From Chitinophaga pinensis (lineage in GTDB: Bacteria; Bacteroidota; Bacteroidia; UBA4408), in the NCBI GenBank assembly GCA_945872355.1, contig CAMBZU010000016.1, positions 1 through 50,672 on the forward strand: DNA of 50,672 nucleotides. Reading direction: 5' to 3'. The translations under genes and the position numbers were made by a program. The notes below the pieces were generated by a model. It ran no database searches. It was given only the letters and a program-made list of their open reading frames with translations, and was not told the origin of the DNA. Positions 1 to 9,382 of this stretch are shown piece after piece. How positions within the stretch are numbered: position 1 is the first letter of the stretch; each line of letters starts with the position of its first letter.

Positions 1-205
1 AAGTTAAAATATATACAATAGTGAATAATAACTCCTACAAATGTATGTATTATTTTTTAATTTATAAAATATATAATAAATCATGCATTAAATGCATTTA
101 TTTACTTTAGTGAATTAAAAATCATTCAAAAATAGGTGTAAAAATAGGCTTTATTAAGCCAACTTTAATCATTAGGATGCAACAAACTGCTGAATTAATT
201 ATTTT

Positions 206-395
206 ATACCAATGTGATTTATAAATTATACCAATAATTTACAATGGTTAATGCCGATATAACAAAATATAGTTCAATAAAATTGGACTATTTGTTTTGT
301 ATAAGCGGTATTACATTGGTAAATGCCCATCGGAAAAAAGTTTGGGACAAATGCCGTGAAACAAATTTGGGCCATAACTTATTTCACATCGGTAT
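206..395 (+). repeat. Dispersed palindromic repeat, copy A (long form)
   Basis: The element begins ATACCAATGTGA and ends TTTCACATCGGTAT, so its ends form an imperfect terminal inverted repeat. Positions 311-395 match the reverse complement of 24172-24255 almost base for base, and 206-240 match the start of the copies at 24297 (reverse) and 26158. Unlike the other copies, it carries an extra internal hairpin with arms of about 40 bp at 239-278 and 282-322. No open frame inside it looks like a protein. A MITE-like or REP-like non-autonomous element is the likeliest class. Confidence 0.85.
239..322. repeat. Long imperfect hairpin inside repeat copy A
   Basis: The left arm at 239-278 begins TTACAATGGTTAATGCCG. 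The right arm at 282-322 contains GCGGTATTACATTGGTAA. The two pair imperfectly over about 40 bases around a 3-base AAA loop. The right arm also forms the start of the second module of the repeat, so the hairpin may come from one repeat end inserting into or duplicating within another. Confidence 0.65.
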
Positions 396-463
396 TATGA
401 GGCTAATTCAGCGAATATAAAAAATCAAGAATTACATCTTTTGTAAATTACTGCTTGGTTCAT

Positions 464-495
464 TGAAAAAAAAGTCATTAATTAATTTAACTTCG
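464..495 (+). promoter_or_regulatory. Putative Bacteroidota-type promoter for the DinB-like gene
   Basis: A TTG at 464-466 lies 21 nt upstream of TAACTTCG at 488-495. This matches the known Bacteroidota pattern of a -33 TTTG/TTG and a -7 TAnnTTTG with one mismatch. Transcription would start near 502, about 28 nt before the start codon at 530. Confidence 0.4.
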
Positions 496-529
496 CACCC
501 TTAAAAAAAGTTTACTGTATTTTACATCT

Positions 530-1021
530 ATGAAAAACACGCTAAAAGCATATACCTCTTATAATTTGTGGGCAAATAATGAAATGATTAAATGCGTAGA
601 GAAACTTACTCAAGAGCAGTTACACCAAACCATTGATAGCAGTTTTAACAGTGTTTTTAAAACCATATTACACATTTGGGATGCTGAATATATTTGGTTA
701 CAGCGTATGCAAGGCAAAAGTATTAATGATTGGCCGAGTAAGATGATGGATAAAGAAGGCTTTTCCACCAATCTTTTCTTAGCCAACTCTGCCAACTTTA
801 ATGATTTTGTGAATGAGTGTAATGATTCTTTTTTTGATCAACATTGCGAATATTCAAACCTAAAAGGCGAACAATTTTCAACAAGATTTGCATCAGTAAT
901 TATGCATTGTATGAACCATGGTACTTATCATCGCGGACAATTAGTAACAATGTTTCGTCAATTAGGGCTTAATGAAATTCCCTCAACCGACTTTATCAAT
1001 TTTGAGAGAAAGCAATCATAA
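530..1021 (+). CDS. DinB/YfiT-like putative metal-dependent protein
   Basis: This 163-residue protein has the length and pattern of the DinB four-helix-bundle superfamily, a group of small cytoplasmic proteins that includes thiol-dependent transferases and hydrolases. The N-terminus has the typical start of the family (a YNLWAN segment at residues 11-16). Three histidines are spaced as in the metal triad: His48 in the ILHIWDAE segment, and His130 and His134 in the HGTYHRGQ segment. The substrate cannot be told from sequence. It converges on recQ with only 10 nt between the stop codons. The start ATG at 530 follows the putative promoter at 464-495. The family is clear, but DinB in this sense is not the DNA polymerase IV gene of the same name. 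Confidence 0.85.
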   Translation: MKNTLKAYTSYNLWANNEMIKCVEKLTQEQLHQTIDSSFNSVFKTILHIWDAEYIWLQRMQGKSINDWPSKMMDKEGFSTNLFLANSANFNDFVNECNDSFFDQHCEYSNLKGEQFSTRFASVIMHCMNHGTYHRGQLVTMFRQLGLNEIPSTDFINFERKQS

Positions 1022-1031
1022 TATTTAGAAT

Positions 1032-2969
1032 TTATTTAACCAACTTCGAATTCAGATAAAGCAGTCCATCTCTTTCTTCTACTTGATTAATTTCGAAGAG
1101 CCAATTTAATACTTCTAGCGCCTCATCTTCTCTAAATTGTTTGAAATTTTCAATTAGCTGTACTACAGTAATTGGTTTTTTTTCAATAATAGAAATAATG
1201 GTTACACTCATTTTTTGCACTACAACGTTTGATAAAGCAAGCTTTCTGTCATGGATACAAACATCGCAATGACCACATTTTTTTGTGTTTTCCTCTTCAA
1301 AATAATTTAAAAGCAGCACATTTCTGCACACATTAGTACTTTCTGCATAATGCAATATAGCTTCCATTTTTTTTATTGCTTGCAATTTTCTATCAATATA
1401 AACTTCATTACTTAGGTTTATTGATTTAGCATCTTTTCTTAAAGCAGTAAAATGCAATTGAGGTATACTTTTTTGGGGCAGATAATTTAATATTTTAAAA
1501 CCATCTAACTTTTTCAGATAATCAATCACCTCTTCCTTCTTAAGTCTTGCCCTGCGCGCCAATTCTGTTTCATTAATAATTGCGTAGCTGTCAAAAATAC
1601 CACCATAAGACCTAAGCAGTAATTTAACAAACTCATCGTACTTAAAATGATATACTTGAAAATCATACAATGCATTTTTATTCACCAAAAATTTAATGCG
1701 CGATGGCATATTAATTTCTTCAGTAAGTGCAATGAGGCCATCGCGTTCAATCAATTTCATGGCATTGTAAACCATGCCAGTGCTAAGGTTGTAGGTATTG
1801 CAAAATTCATTAATATCAAAATCAAAACTTTTTTCTGGTGCCACACCCACAGCCACTTGAAAGAAATTAGATAAACCCTGATACACTCTTTTTATTTCAT
1901 GCATAGGGGGAAAACTAGCTTCTACTTGGGCGGTCAATTCAAATCTGTCGCTCTTTTCATAAAGCAATACTGCATATGCTTTTTGCTCGTCTCTTCCTGC
2001 TCTGCCTGCTTCTTGAAAATAATTCTCTACACAATCTGGCGCACTGTAATGAATCACAAAACGAACATCGGGCTTATCTATACCCATTCCAAATGCGTTG
2101 GTGCATACAATAACTTGTATGGTATTGTTGATCCAGTCATTTTGTCTTACATCTCTTTGTTCAGTGGTTAAGCCCGCATGATAGAAATTAGAAACAATTC
2201 CATTCTGATTTAAAAAGTGACTTATTTCTTGAGTTAGTCTTCTATTACGAACATATACAATGCCTGAACCTTTAACATTCCTCGCAATTTTTAGCATACG
2301 CCCCATTTTGTTTTCTTCCTTTAAAACCATATAGGCAATGTTTTTTCGCTCAAAGCTTTTCTGAAAAAAAGCAGGTTTATGGAACACTAACTTATCGGCA
2401 ATATCTAATACTACTTTTTGAGTGGCTGTTGCAGTAAGCGCAATAATTGGCACTTCGGGAACTAATTCAGTTAAAGATGCTATTTTTAGATAAGCGGGTC
2501 TAAAATCATAACCCCATTGTGAAATACAATGCGCTTCATCAATGGCAATAAGCGTTACGTTCATGAGGTGCACTTTTGCCAACAACATTTCTGTTTGCAA
2601 CCTTTCGGGAGATAAATAAAGAAACTTATCCTTTTTTTGAATGCCATTACCTATAGCAATATCTATCTCGCGCCTGCTCATACCGCTGTGTATTGCAGTA
2701 GCGCTAATGCCCTTTTTATTGAGTTGCATCACTTGGTCTTTCATTAAGGCAATGAGCGGCGTAACTACAATGCACAAACCATCTAAGGCCATTGCAGGCA
2801 CCTGAAAACAAACAGATTTTCCGCCTCCTGTAGGTAAGAGTGCTACGGTATCTTTTTTGTTTAATACTGATTCAATAATTTCCCATTGCAGTGGCCTAAA
2901 GTTTTTATGCCCCCAATACTTATTAAGAATTTGTGTGCATTTTAAATAATTATCTTCGGGAACTGTCAT
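1032..2969 (-). CDS. recQ: RecQ family ATP-dependent DNA helicase
   Basis: A 645-residue superfamily 2 helicase that unwinds DNA 3' to 5' in recombination and replication-fork repair. The Walker A motif LLPTGGGKS ends at Lys51-Ser52, and the DEAH box is at residues 144-147 (IDEAHCISQWG). The helicase C domain keeps the arginine-finger segment HYSAPDCVENYFQEAGRAGR. A zinc-binding Cys set follows at roughly residues 552-578 (one Cys, then CGHCDVC), typical of the RQC region. The C-terminus ends in a winged-helix-like segment, and I see no clear HRDC domain, so it is the shorter RecQ form common in Bacteroidota, which often have several RecQ paralogues. It is about the same length as E. coli RecQ. 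It is probably transcribed alone or with the DUF1801 gene upstream at 3015. Confidence 0.95.
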   Translation of the reverse strand: MTVPEDNYLKCTQILNKYWGHKNFRPLQWEIIESVLNKKDTVALLPTGGGKSVCFQVPAMALDGLCIVVTPLIALMKDQVMQLNKKGISATAIHSGMSRREIDIAIGNGIQKKDKFLYLSPERLQTEMLLAKVHLMNVTLIAIDEAHCISQWGYDFRPAYLKIASLTELVPEVPIIALTATATQKVVLDIADKLVFHKPAFFQKSFERKNIAYMVLKEENKMGRMLKIARNVKGSGIVYVRNRRLTQEISHFLNQNGIVSNFYHAGLTTEQRDVRQNDWINNTIQVIVCTNAFGMGIDKPDVRFVIHYSAPDCVENYFQEAGRAGRDEQKAYAVLLYEKSDRFELTAQVEASFPPMHEIKRVYQGLSNFFQVAVGVAPEKSFDFDINEFCNTYNLSTGMVYNAMKLIERDGLIALTEEINMPSRIKFLVNKNALYDFQVYHFKYDEFVKLLLRSYGGIFDSYAIINETELARRARLKKEEVIDYLKKLDGFKILNYLPQKSIPQLHFTALRKDAKSINLSNEVYIDRKLQAIKKMEAILHYAESTNVCRNVLLLNYFEEENTKKCGHCDVCIHDRKLALSNVVVQKMSVTIISIIEKKPITVVQLIENFKQFREDEALEVLNWLFEINQVEERDGLLYLNSKLVK

Positions 2970-3014
2970 AAATAGGCTTTAGTAAAATCTTAGAGAGGCT
3001 GATAATTCCGTGAT

Positions 3015-3473
3015 TTATTTTTTTTTGAATGCATTTTCGTAGGCGGTAATCCATTGTGCAACTGTAATTTTGCGCATTAATGCAGCAATTAAATCAAAAG
3101 GAATATTTTCTGCTTTTTTATAGCGGATACAACTTTTGCCCATGTCTAACTTTGATTTTACCCTTTTGCCATGCTCAATTGTAAACCATTCAAGCAGGCT
3201 CGGGCTAGCATAAATGCCCATGTGATAGATGGCAATAAAGTTTTTTTGAGCTGCTAAACTCACAAAAGGTAATGGCAGTTTGGGATCACAATGATAACCT
3301 GTTGGATACAAATGATGAGGCACCACATAACCAATCATACCATAACTTAAACACTCTTCAAAGCCTTTTGGAATGTTCGTTTTTATAATTTCACGCAAAT
3401 GCATAAAGGCCGCTCGTTTATCATCACTTACCTTTAATAAGTAGTCATCAACAGAGTTAGCAGGTAGGTTCAT
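3015..3473 (-). CDS. DUF1801 domain-containing protein
   Basis: A 152-residue protein of the DUF1801 (YdhG/Fra-like) fold. It has an N-terminal helix with the family pattern (VDDYLLKVSDDKRAAFMHLREII), a central LSYGMIGY segment, and a FIAIYHMGIYASP segment where these proteins form a beta-sheet core. Its biochemical role is unknown; relatives are small cytoplasmic proteins. A TAGATTTG sequence at 3501-3508 on the minus strand fits the Bacteroidota -7 element and lies 28 nt upstream of the start. A second DUF1801 protein of different length lies at 10768. The family call is fairly sure; the function is not. Confidence 0.8.
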   Translation of the reverse strand: MNLPANSVDDYLLKVSDDKRAAFMHLREIIKTNIPKGFEECLSYGMIGYVVPHHLYPTGYHCDPKLPLPFVSLAAQKNFIAIYHMGIYASPSLLEWFTIEHGKRVKSKLDMGKSCIRYKKAENIPFDLIAALMRKITVAQWITAYENAFKKK

Positions 3474-3500
3474 AAGCTTTATGTTTCATAAATTTCAATG

Positions 3501-3508
3501 CAAATCTA
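3501..3508 (-). promoter_or_regulatory. Putative -7 element (TAGATTTG)
   Basis: Read on the minus strand, this is TAGATTTG, an exact match to TAnnTTTG, 28 nt upstream of the DUF1801 start at 3473. No convincing -33 TTTG lies at the usual spacing, so confidence is low. Confidence 0.3.
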
Positions 3509-3537
3509 AATAATTTAATACGATACTGTAATTAACC

Positions 3538-3558
3538 ATATTTGTTGACCAAACATAT
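3538..3558. promoter_or_regulatory. Palindrome in the divergent DUF1801/icmF intergenic region
   Basis: An imperfect palindrome: TTTG (3541-3544), five bases, CAAA (3550-3553), flanked by ATAT-like arms. It sits between two divergent genes, about 80 nt upstream of icmF. Position and symmetry suggest an operator, but AT-rich DNA gives such patterns by chance and no regulator gene lies beside it. Confidence 0.25.
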
Positions 3559-3635
3559 AAATTTCAAAATCAGCAGAAGAGTGCGAATAATCCCAAAAAA
3601 ATTAGCAAATTTGTAACCTACATTATTATAATAAT

Positions 3636-6600
3636 ATGATTGCTATAACACCATATATCCCAAAAAATAAAATTAGAATTGTTACTGCTGCTTCTTTGTT
3701 TGATGGGCACGATGCCTCCATCAATATTATGCGCAGAATTATCCAAAGCAGTGGGGCGGAGGTGATTCACTTGGGTCACGATAGAAGCGCTTTAGAAGTG
3801 GTAAATTGTGCCATTCAGGAAGATGCCAATGCCATTGCGCTTACTTCCTACCAAGGAGGGCATGTTGAATTTTTTAAATACATGCACGATTTATTAAAAG
3901 AAAAAGATTGTGGTCACATCAAAATTTTTGGTGGTGGCGGTGGCGTTATTTTACCTGAAGAAATTAAAGAACTCCATGCTTATGGAATTACAAGGATTTA
4001 TAGTCCTGATGATGGCCGTGCTATGGGCTTGCAGGGAATGATTAATAATATGCTTGAGTTATGTGATTTTCCTACAGGAGCTAATTTGAATGGCGAGGTA
4101 AAACATTTAAAAGAAAGAGATTACAAAAGTATTGCACGTTTAATTTCCTCTGCTGAAAATTTTCCTGATGAGTTTGCTAAATTTTATCCTGAAATATTAG
4201 CTGGTGCAATTGCAAAAACAGCTTCAAACCTTTCCCATACGCCTATATTAGGTATTACAGGAACCGGTGGAGCAGGAAAATCATCCTTGGTTGACGAATT
4301 GGTGAGAAGATTTTTAGTGGACTTTAGCGACAAAAAAATTGCTATTGTTTCAGTTGATCCTAGCAAAAGAAAAACCGGTGGCGCCCTGCTTGGTGATAGA
4401 ATTCGCATGAACAGTATAAAAAATGAAAGAGTTTATATGCGTTCATTGGCTACACGCCAAAGTAATTTAGCTTTAAGCAAACACGTAAAAGAGGCTGTAG
4501 ATGTATTAAAAGCAGCACATTTTGATTTAATTATTTTGGAAACTTCTGGCATTGGTCAATCTGATACAGAAATCATTGAACATAGCAATATGAGCTTGTA
4601 TGTGATGACACCAGAATACGGTGCGGCAACACAACTCGAAAAGATTGATATGCTTGACTTTGCAGATATTATTGCCCTCAATAAATTTGATAAAAGAGGT
4701 GCATTAGATGCTTTGCGCGATGTTAAAAAACAGTACAAGCGCAATCACCAATTATGGGATGTAGATGATGAAGAAATTCCAGTTTTTGGAACCATTGCTT
4801 CTCAATTTAATGACCCCGGCATGAATCGTTTGTACAAGGCTGTGATGGATAAGTTGGTTGAAAAAACTGGGGCTCCTCTGGTGTCAAATATTTCCATTAC
4901 AAAAGAAATGAGCGAAAAGATTTATATTATTCCTCCCAATAGAACAAGGTATTTAAGCGAAATCACGGAGAATAACAGAAGTTATGATAAGTGGGCGCGT
5001 ACACAAGCTGAAATTGCACAAAAACTTTACTCCATTTGTCAAACATCCTTGGCTTTAACTGGCAGTAATGAAAGTGCATTTGAGCGTATGGAGCATTTTT
5101 GGGACAATTTAGCAACATCTTCAGAAGCTGATGTAAATGATGCATTGAAAGTAATTAAAGCGCAATTTGATAAGCTTTTACTGGAGTTAGATCCAAAAAA
5201 TAAAAAAGTGATTGAAGGTTTTGCGGCCAAGTTTCAATTGTATAAAAACGAATATTATATTTTTAAAGTACGCGATAAAGAATTAAAAATTGCAACGCAT
5301 TATGAGTCATTATCACATTTGCAGGTTCCTAAAGTAAGTACACCAACCTACCGTGCTTGGGGCGATTTATTGCAATGGACCCTACAAGAAAACGTGCCAG
5401 GGGAATTTCCTTTTACTGCTGGAATTTATCCTTTTAAAAGAGAAGGAGAAGATCCAACACGAATGTTTGCTGGCGAAGGTGGGCCAGAAAGAACAAACAA
5501 ACGTTTTCATTATGTGAGCATGGGCTTGCCTGCAAAGCGCTTGAGCACTGCTTTTGATAGTGTTACACTTTATGGAAATGATCCTGATTATCGTCCAGAT
5601 ATTTATGGAAAAATTGGTAATAGCGGTGTTTCTGTTTGTTGTTTAGATGATGCTAAGAAATTATATAGTGGCTTTAATTTGGCTTCACCAAGCACTTCTG
5701 TAAGTATGACCATTAATGGTCCTGCTGCTATTATAGCTGCTTTTTACATGAATGCTGCTATTGATCAGCAATGTGAAATTTATATTCAAAAAAATGGATT
5801 AGAAAAAGAAGTTAACGATAAAATTGACGCTATTTATAATGCCAAAGGAACCAATCGTCCAGCTTATCAAGGAGATATTCCACAAGGCAATAATGGATTA
5901 GGATTATTTTTGTTAGGCGTTACAGGTGATCAAGTTTTACCTACAGATGTATATCAAAAAATAAAGGAAGAAACATTAGCATCGGTGCGCGGCACAGTTC
6001 AAGCAGATATTTTAAAAGAAGACCAAGCTCAAAATACATGTATTTTTAGTACCGAGTTTTCATTGCGTTTGATGGGTGATGTGCAACAATACTTTATTGA
6101 TCAAAATGTTAGAAATTTTTACTCAGTTTCCATTAGTGGGTATCATATTGCAGAGGCAGGCGCTAATCCTATCACACAGTTGGCGCTTACCTTAAGTAAT
6201 GGTTTCACTTTTGTGGAATATTATTTAAGTCGTGGGATGAATATAGATTCATTTGCGCCTAATTTATCTTTCTTTTTTAGCAATGGAATTGATCCTGAAT
6301 ATGCAGTGATTGGAAGAGTTGCACGAAGAATTTGGGCCAAGGCTATGAAGTTAAAATACAATGCTAATGAGCGCTCACAGATGTTGAAATATCACATACA
6401 AACCAGTGGCCGTTCATTGCATGCACAAGAAATTGATTTTAATGATATAAGAACAACATTGCAGGCCTTGTATGCTATTTATGATAATTGCAATAGTTTG
6501 CATACCAATGCTTATGACGAGGCCATAACCACACCTACCGAAGAAAGTGTAAGAAGGGCAATGGCAATTCAATTAATCATCAATAGAGAATTAGGTTTAG

Positions 6601-7088
6601 CAAAAAATGAAAATCCGTTACAGGGTTCATTTATTATTGAAGAATTAACCGACTTAGTTGAAGATGCTGTGCTTACAGAATTTGATAGAATTAATGAAAG
6701 AGGTGGCGTTTTAGGGGCCATGGAAACCATGTATCAAAGAGGAAAAATACAAGAAGAAAGTTTGTATTATGAAACATTGAAGCATAATGGCGATTATCCT
6801 ATCATTGGCGTAAATACTTTTTTATCTTCTAAAGGTTCTCCAACAGTGATTCCTGCAGAAGTAATAAGGGCAACGCCAGAAGAGAAAGAATATCAAATAA
6901 ACATGTTAACACAGCTGCATAAAACCAATGAAGATAAACTCGAATTGATTTTTGATCGACTTAAAAATGCTGCTATCAATAATCAAAATTTATTCGTTGA
7001 ATTAATGGAAGCTGTTAAATATTGTTCATTGGGGCAAATAACAAATGCTTTGTTTGAAGTTGGTGGACAATATAGAAGAAACATGTAA
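3636..7088 (+). CDS. icmF: Fused isobutyryl-CoA mutase (IcmF)
   Basis: This 1150-residue enzyme joins three parts normally separate in methylmalonyl-CoA mutase systems: an N-terminal B12-binding domain, a central GTPase chaperone and a C-terminal acyl-CoA mutase barrel. It interconverts isobutyryl-CoA and n-butyryl-CoA using adenosylcobalamin. His25 in FDGHDASIN is the expected lower cobalt ligand. The GTPase P-loop GTGGAGKS is at residues 209-216, with NKFD as its guanine-specificity motif. The mutase part begins near residue 560. Phe600 ([10 protein letters not shown]) and Gln799 (QAQNTCIF) sit where methylmalonyl-CoA mutase has Tyr89 and Arg207, which argues for isobutyryl-CoA over methylmalonyl-CoA; this alignment was made by eye. 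The protein is somewhat longer than the bacterial IcmF I recall, with apparent extra sequence before residue 799. The next gene starts 5 nt downstream. Confidence 0.93.
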   Translation: MIAITPYIPKNKIRIVTAASLFDGHDASINIMRRIIQSSGAEVIHLGHDRSALEVVNCAIQEDANAIALTSYQGGHVEFFKYMHDLLKEKDCGHIKIFGGGGGVILPEEIKELHAYGITRIYSPDDGRAMGLQGMINNMLELCDFPTGANLNGEVKHLKERDYKSIARLISSAENFPDEFAKFYPEILAGAIAKTASNLSHTPILGITGTGGAGKSSLVDELVRRFLVDFSDKKIAIVSVDPSKRKTGGALLGDRIRMNSIKNERVYMRSLATRQSNLALSKHVKEAVDVLKAAHFDLIILETSGIGQSDTEIIEHSNMSLYVMTPEYGAATQLEKIDMLDFADIIALNKFDKRGALDALRDVKKQYKRNHQLWDVDDEEIPVFGTIASQFNDPGMNRLYKAVMDKLVEKTGAPLVSNISITKEMSEKIYIIPPNRTRYLSEITENNRSYDKWARTQAEIAQKLYSICQTSLALTGSNESAFERMEHFWDNLATSSEADVNDALKVIKAQFDKLLLELDPKNKKVIEGFAAKFQLYKNEYYIFKVRDKELKIATHYESLSHLQVPKVSTPTYRAWGDLLQWTLQENVPGEFPFTAGIYPFKREGEDPTRMFAGEGGPERTNKRFHYVSMGLPAKRLSTAFDSVTLYGNDPDYRPDIYGKIGNSGVSVCCLDDAKKLYSGFNLASPSTSVSMTINGPAAIIAAFYMNAAIDQQCEIYIQKNGLEKEVNDKIDAIYNAKGTNRPAYQGDIPQGNNGLGLFLLGVTGDQVLPTDVYQKIKEETLASVRGTVQADILKEDQAQNTCIFSTEFSLRLMGDVQQYFIDQNVRNFYSVSISGYHIAEAGANPITQLALTLSNGFTFVEYYLSRGMNIDSFAPNLSFFFSNGIDPEYAVIGRVARRIWAKAMKLKYNANERSQMLKYHIQTSGRSLHAQEIDFNDIRTTLQALYAIYDNCNSLHTNAYDEAITTPTEESVRRAMAIQLIINRELGLAKNENPLQGSFIIEELTDLVEDAVLTEFDRINERGGVLGAMETMYQRGKIQEESLYYETLKHNGDYPIIGVNTFLSSKGSPTVIPAEVIRATPEEKEYQINMLTQLHKTNEDKLELIFDRLKNAAINNQNLFVELMEAVKYCSLGQITNALFEVGGQYRRNM

Positions 7089-7093
7089 TTAAA

Positions 7094-9382
7094 ATGATGA
7101 AAATAAATATCAGTTTACTCAAAGTTAACATTAAAAACAAAATTAGTTTTGCTATTGCACTGATTATACTTTGTACATTTTCTATATCCTTTGCGCAAAA
7201 AAAAGGGCAGGCCCGCATCGATTCAATTCAAGATTATTTAAAAGCAAATACTGCTCAAGATACCAATCGAGTGAATGCGCTTTGCGAAATTTCATTTGCG
7301 TACTATGTCATTAATCCTAAAAAAGGTGTAGAGATAGGTATTGAAGCATTGGCCTTGTCAGAGCAACTTAAATTTATTGGTGGGCAGGCTAAAGCCAACC
7401 GATTTATTGGGGTTAACTATTATGGTTTGTCAGATTATACTGGAGCAATTCAATACTATAAAAAGGCATTAGTAGCTGAAACAAAATTGTTGAATAAAAA
7501 AGGCATGGGCAGCAATTTAATGAACATTGGTTTGATTTATACCTCGCAGTCAGATTACGGGAAAGCGCTTGATTATTATTTTAAATCTTTACGATTATTT
7601 GAACAAATAAATTTTCAAAAAGGCTTATCAGCATGCTATGGTAATATCGTTTTAGTTTACATGGAAACTGGTGATCATGACAAAGCACTAGAGTTTGCTT
7701 TTAAAGCCTTAGCCATTGATAAGGTCATGGGCAATGAAGGTATGCAAGCGCGACACTTAGGAAATATTGGTGTGCTCTATACCAATAAAAAAGAACTAGA
7801 TAAAGCTATGCAATATTTGAATGAAGCTTTAACTAAATACAAGCTGGTTGATGATCAGCGCGGTGTTGCTAATATCATTGGCAATATTGCAGGTTCTTAT
7901 ATTAAGAAAAAGGAGTTTGATACTGCTATTGAATATATTCAAAAGTCAATAGCAAGTTACGAAAAATTAAACTCTAAAAAGGATGTGGCGATAAATACAC
8001 TTAATATGAGCGGTGCTTATATTGAAATGCACAAGGCCAATTATAAAAGTAAATTGTTAAGTAAAGGACAAAATAAATTAGACCTTGCGATGCAAAATAC
8101 GCTAAAAGCATTGGCTATTTCTCAATCGTTAAATGAAACATATATAGAACGTGATGCTCGTTCTCAACTTTATCAAATTGAAAAGTTAAGAGGTAATAAA
8201 GCACAAGCATTAATTGAATTTGAAAAATATGTGGCTTTGCGCGATACTATTAACGGACAACAAAATAAGAAAGATATTTTAAGAAAAGAATTGTTGTTTG
8301 AGTTTGAAAAAAAAGCTACTGGCGATAGTATTAAAAACCTTGCTGCTAATCAATTGCAGCAGGCTCAAATTGAAGCCCAAAGAGCAAATTTAAAAGTTGA
8401 AAAAACAAAGCGTGAGGGATTAATTGCGGGTATCATTTTATTGGTTTTATTTTCACTGTTTATTGGCAACCGCTTAATAGTAATGCGCCGGCAAAAAGAG
8501 TTTATTGAAAAACAAAAAGATTTTGTTGAACACCAACGAATAAATATTTCGGCACAGAAAAAAATACTAGAAGAAAAAAGTAAAGAAATATTTGATTCAA
8601 TAATGTATGCAAAACGCTTACAGGAAGCCATTTTACCGTCGAATAAATTACTGAATAAATACTTGCCAAACTCCTATGTTTTTTATAAACCGAAAGACAT
8701 TGTAGCAGGTGATTTTTATTGGATGGATACTTTTCCAAAAGATGATTTTGGGAATTTTATAAAGCCTAAAGATTCATCAATGAATCCATCAGATTGCGTT
8801 ATGTTTGCTGTTGCAGATTGCACAGGACATGGCGTGCCAGGTGCTATGATTAGTATTTTTTGTAGCAATGCCTTAAACAGGGCAATCAAAGAGTTTTACT
8901 TGATGGATCCGGGTAATATTTTAGATAAAGTAAGAGGTTTGGTGATCGAAACTTTCGAAAAAAGTGACATGGAAGTGCGCGATGGTATGGATATTTCATT
9001 ATGCGTTTTAAATTTTAAAACAAACGAATTGCTTTGGGCTGGTGCCAACAATCCTTTATGGTTAATGCGTAACCAAGAAATAATAGAATTCAAACCAGAT
9101 CGCCAGCCTATTGGGAAATTTGATAATCCAACCAATTTTAAAACGCATCAGATACAACTTGAAAAAGGTGATAAGTTTTATATTTTTTCAGATGGTTTGG
9201 CAGATCAGTTTGGTGGAGAAAAAGGAAAGAAATTAAAGACGGGCAAAATGCGCGAATTGATTTTAGCGCAGCAAAGCAACAGCATGCAAGTGCAATATGA
9301 TATCATGGACAAATTCTTTGAAATGTGGAAAGGCAACTTAGAGCAAGTTGATGATATTTGTGTGATAGGTGTTGCTGTTTAA
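7094..9382 (+). CDS. Membrane TPR protein with SpoIIE-type PP2C phosphatase domain
   Basis: A 762-residue signalling protein. An N-terminal signal peptide or membrane segment ends near FSISFAQ, followed by about eight tetratricopeptide repeats (roughly residues 55-390). Then come a coiled coil, a transmembrane segment near residues 442-463 (IAGIILLVLFSLFIGNRL), a second coiled coil and a PP2C/SpoIIE serine phosphatase domain (about 505-762). The phosphatase keeps metal-binding acidic motifs: GDFYWMD, ADCTGHGVPG, DGMDISLC and SDGLADQFGG. The layout suggests a periplasmic TPR sensor controlling a cytoplasmic phosphatase that could act on an anti-sigma-factor antagonist, but no such partner lies nearby. 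It starts 5 nt after icmF and so is probably co-transcribed. Its stop codon overlaps that of rimO by 4 bases (TTAA). Confidence 0.9.
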   Translation: MMKINISLLKVNIKNKISFAIALIILCTFSISFAQKKGQARIDSIQDYLKANTAQDTNRVNALCEISFAYYVINPKKGVEIGIEALALSEQLKFIGGQAKANRFIGVNYYGLSDYTGAIQYYKKALVAETKLLNKKGMGSNLMNIGLIYTSQSDYGKALDYYFKSLRLFEQINFQKGLSACYGNIVLVYMETGDHDKALEFAFKALAIDKVMGNEGMQARHLGNIGVLYTNKKELDKAMQYLNEALTKYKLVDDQRGVANIIGNIAGSYIKKKEFDTAIEYIQKSIASYEKLNSKKDVAINTLNMSGAYIEMHKANYKSKLLSKGQNKLDLAMQNTLKALAISQSLNETYIERDARSQLYQIEKLRGNKAQALIEFEKYVALRDTINGQQNKKDILRKELLFEFEKKATGDSIKNLAANQLQQAQIEAQRANLKVEKTKREGLIAGIILLVLFSLFIGNRLIVMRRQKEFIEKQKDFVEHQRINISAQKKILEEKSKEIFDSIMYAKRLQEAILPSNKLLNKYLPNSYVFYKPKDIVAGDFYWMDTFPKDDFGNFIKPKDSSMNPSDCVMFAVADCTGHGVPGAMISIFCSNALNRAIKEFYLMDPGNILDKVRGLVIETFEKSDMEVRDGMDISLCVLNFKTNELLWAGANNPLWLMRNQEIIEFKPDRQPIGKFDNPTNFKTHQIQLEKGDKFYIFSDGLADQFGGEKGKKLKTGKMRELILAQQSNSMQVQYDIMDKFFEMWKGNLEQVDDICVIGVAV

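Larger units (their letters stand above)
1..529. other. Non-coding left end
   Basis: I see no credible coding frame here. The first 180 bases are very AT-rich and include a short palindrome at 83-97 (ATGCATT, one base, AATGCAT) followed by a T-rich run. That could be the end of a transcript entering from outside the window or simply sequence noise. Positions 206-395 are the longest copy of the dispersed palindromic repeat listed separately. Positions 464-495 resemble a Bacteroidota promoter for the DinB-like gene. Confidence 0.6.

Noticed and set aside
530-1021. DNA polymerase IV (dinB)
   Set aside because: The protein is 163 residues with a His triad of the DinB-like/YfiT superfamily, unrelated to polymerase IV.
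3636-7088. Methylmalonyl-CoA mutase
   Set aside because: The three-domain fusion and the Phe/Gln at specificity positions favour isobutyryl-CoA mutase.
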